Positions 62,703 to 64,000 of a stretch of DNA of 64,000 nucleotides are shown here, one piece after another. Positions within the stretch are counted from its first letter, which is position 1, and each line of letters starts with the position of its first letter. A program made the translations under genes and the position numbers. This DNA comes from Dictyoglomus sp. (GTDB lineage Bacteria; Dictyoglomota; Dictyoglomia; Dictyoglomales; Dictyoglomaceae). The DNA lies in the NCBI GenBank assembly GCA_025060475.1, contig JANXBZ010000001.1, forward strand, positions 1 to 64,000, read 5' to 3'. A model generated the notes under the pieces. It saw only the letters and a list, made by a program, of their open reading frames with translations. It had not been told where the DNA came from and did not search any database.

Positions 62703-64000
62703 TTCTTGTATTCTTTAAAATAAAAGGAAAAATAATAAGTATCAAACTTAGTATCAAACTAATTTTATAATTTATAAGTATAAATTGCAAACCAGAGAAA
62801 AGTATATTTATAAGAAATTCAATAATGGATATTAGGAAAGAAGTGAATGGAAAAATATTCAAGAGAATTAATAAAAATGAAAGAAAAAGAATCAAATGAA
62901 AAATTGGAATAGAAAAAAGATTCCCAATGAGAGATAAAATATGAACTCTTTCAAAAAAATAAATATTAAAAGGCATGAGAAAAATAAATAACCAAAAAGA
63001 AGATTTCCATAAGTCTTGATAGTATTTTTTAATTAAGGGAATTTTAAAAGATGGAGTCAATATAAGTCCAAGAGTTGCGAGATAAGATAACTGAAAACTA
63101 ATATTGAAAATATTTAAAGGTGAAAAAATTAGAGAGATTAAACAAACCATAAAGAAAGAATTAATAATATCTTCTTCTCTTATAAAATTTTTTGCTAAGA
63201 TACTATAAAAATACATAAATACTGCCCTCAATACAGGAGGTTTATTTCCAACTATAAAAGCATAGAAAAATAAGAATAAACTTATAACAAACCTTAAATT
63301 TTTAGAATTAATTAAAAAAACTAAAAAACTCACTAATAATGTAATATGAAGCCCAGAAATTGCTAAAATATGTATTGTTCCAGTATTTATAAAAAGATCC
63401 TTTACTTTTTTACTCACAATTCCACTTTCTCCTAAAATAACAGCTCTTAAAAAAGATGAAATTTCAGGTTTACTTAATAATAAAATATTTTTTATATAAT
63501 TTTTAACCCTAATTCTTAATAACTTAAGAAAAGAAAGTTTTTTCCCTACAACTTTAAAATATTTTGTATTTCCAAACAAAATTATTCCTTCCCCCCAAAA
63601 CTTGTAAATATTTTCTCTTCCTACTGGAAATACTTTCAATTCCTCTAGATAAATTATATCTCCTATATTTATCTCTCTATTCTTATCAACTGTGAGAAGA
63701 ATCTTCTCCTTCTCATTAAGAGGTCTAAAGATAACTTCTTTTATCTTTTCCCTTTCTTCTACTTCCTCAACTATTCCCTTAACTTTCTCAAGTTTAAAAC
63801 CTCTAAAATAACTAAATTCTGGAATAGAAGATTTAGAAAGAAAAAATCCTAAAAAAAGGAAAAATAAAAAAAGAGGTGTAAGAAATAAATATTTTTCTTT
63901 GATAAGTATAAGAGAAAAAATAAAAATAGCTAAAAAATAAATTAAATCTCCTCCAATCCTCTGAAGGAAAATCCCACAAATAAAATATATTAAAAAGAAA
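62683..64000 (-). CDS. comEC: competence protein ComEC/Rec2 (partial, 5' end beyond the window)
   Basis: The frame stays open from the stop at 62683 through the window's right edge, giving about 439 codons; the ATG at 63639 is internal, because upstream residues (membrane helices, then GIVEEVEEREKIKEVIFRP and NIGDIIYLEELKVFPVG) match the N-terminal DUF4131 OB-like domain. The competence domain has SSFLRAVILGESGIVSKKVK, FINTGTIHILAISGLHITLL and several helices ending at FPFILKNTRNELLGV. There is no C-terminal metallo-beta-lactamase domain. ComEC is the inner-membrane channel for single-stranded DNA uptake, and would fit with the type IV pilus block. Confidence 0.88.
   Translation of the reverse strand, partial: FFLIYFICGIFLQRIGGDLIYFLAIFIFSLILIKEKYLFLTPLFLFFLFLGFFLSKSSIPEFSYFRGFKLEKVKGIVEEVEEREKIKEVIFRPLNEKEKILLTVDKNREINIGDIIYLEELKVFPVGRENIYKFWGEGIILFGNTKYFKVVGKKLSFLKLLRIRVKNYIKNILLLSKPEISSFLRAVILGESGIVSKKVKDLFINTGTIHILAISGLHITLLVSFLVFLINSKNLRFVISLFLFFYAFIVGNKPPVLRAVFMYFYSILAKNFIREEDIINSFFMVCLISLIFSPLNIFNISFQLSYLATLGLILTPSFKIPLIKKYYQDLWKSSFWLFIFLMPFNIYFFERVHILSLIGNLFSIPIFHLILFLSFLLILLNIFPFTSFLISIIEFLINILFSGLQFILINYKISLILSLILIIFPFILKNTRNELLGV

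Overview
The window looks like a chromosomal segment of a thermophilic, AT-rich bacterium of the Dictyoglomus type. Codon use is strongly A/T-ending and Lys/Glu/Ile-rich, the coding is dense, and there are paired GH57 alpha-glucan enzymes of the kind first known from Dictyoglomus and Thermotoga-like thermophiles. It carries diderm envelope genes (LolA-like carrier, beta-barrel proteins ending in Phe, an SLH/coiled-coil/barrel protein). The genus assignment is inference from gene content and general resemblance, not from a database search. There is no CRISPR array, insertion sequence, prophage or obvious island: this is mostly core chromosome in tightly packed, often overlapping operons.

Layout. 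1-4.4 kb: a gene tail, a winged-helix protein with a hydrophobic C-terminal half, a divergent pair (Cys-rich protein plus NIF3 protein on minus; PhoU plus a histidine-ammonia-lyase-like pseudoenzyme on plus). 4.4-8.2 kb (minus): a zinc-finger Hsp100 ATPase, an adenosine-specific kinase and a cytidylate-kinase-like protein. 8.3-13.9 kb: an IMPase, two GH57 enzymes and an orphan MalK-type ATPase. 14-19.3 kb: tRNA-Arg and tRNA-Phe, LysM protein, calcium P-type ATPase, HNH nuclease, polyprenyl sugar-phosphate transferase. 19.3-21 kb (plus): a beta-barrel-like protein and a LolA-like protein. 21-31.5 kb (minus): a long repair/replication operon (radC, polA, coaE, uvrB, uvrA, ogt, ROK kinase). 31.5-39.9 kb (minus): a type IV pilus block (two pilins, a group 3 sigma factor, pilC, pilT, pilB) preceded by yqeG, mltG and a DUF1292 gene. 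40-43.5 kb: tRNA-Leu (minus), then tRNA-Met, tilS, ftsH (plus). 43.5-47.5 kb: TPR protein, PfkB sugar kinase, aminotransferase, flavin reductase. 47.5-50.9 kb: the large SLH envelope protein with a structured mRNA leader. 50.9-56.3 kb: FHA protein, pgsA, a second ROK kinase, a lipoprotein, a GT4 glycosyltransferase with a glycosidase-like partner, and an FmdB protein. 56.3-64 kb: methyltransferase, mnmG, wecA-like, an ANTAR response regulator, surE, rpsT, holA and a comEC running off the right edge.

Points that stand out. (1) The gene at 2989-4365 aligns along its length with aromatic amino acid lyases but has lost the Ala-Ser-Gly triad that forms the MIO cofactor, so it is probably a pseudoenzyme, and it overlaps a phoU gene. 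(2) The Hsp100 protein combines a McsA/ClpE-like zinc finger, ClpC-like N and middle domains and no visible ClpP-docking tripeptide. (3) Several genes lack a Shine-Dalgarno and have a -10 box 7-9 bases before ATG, which suggests leaderless mRNAs; extended -10 boxes (TGnTATAAT) recur. (4) pgsA seems to start at AUU inside a TAATT stop/start overlap. (5) The SLH protein mRNA has a leader of about 150 bases with a full-length anti-anti-SD match and a long hairpin.

Limits: functions are read from motifs by eye. No alignment, structure prediction or search was run; promoter and terminator calls come from sequence inspection only.
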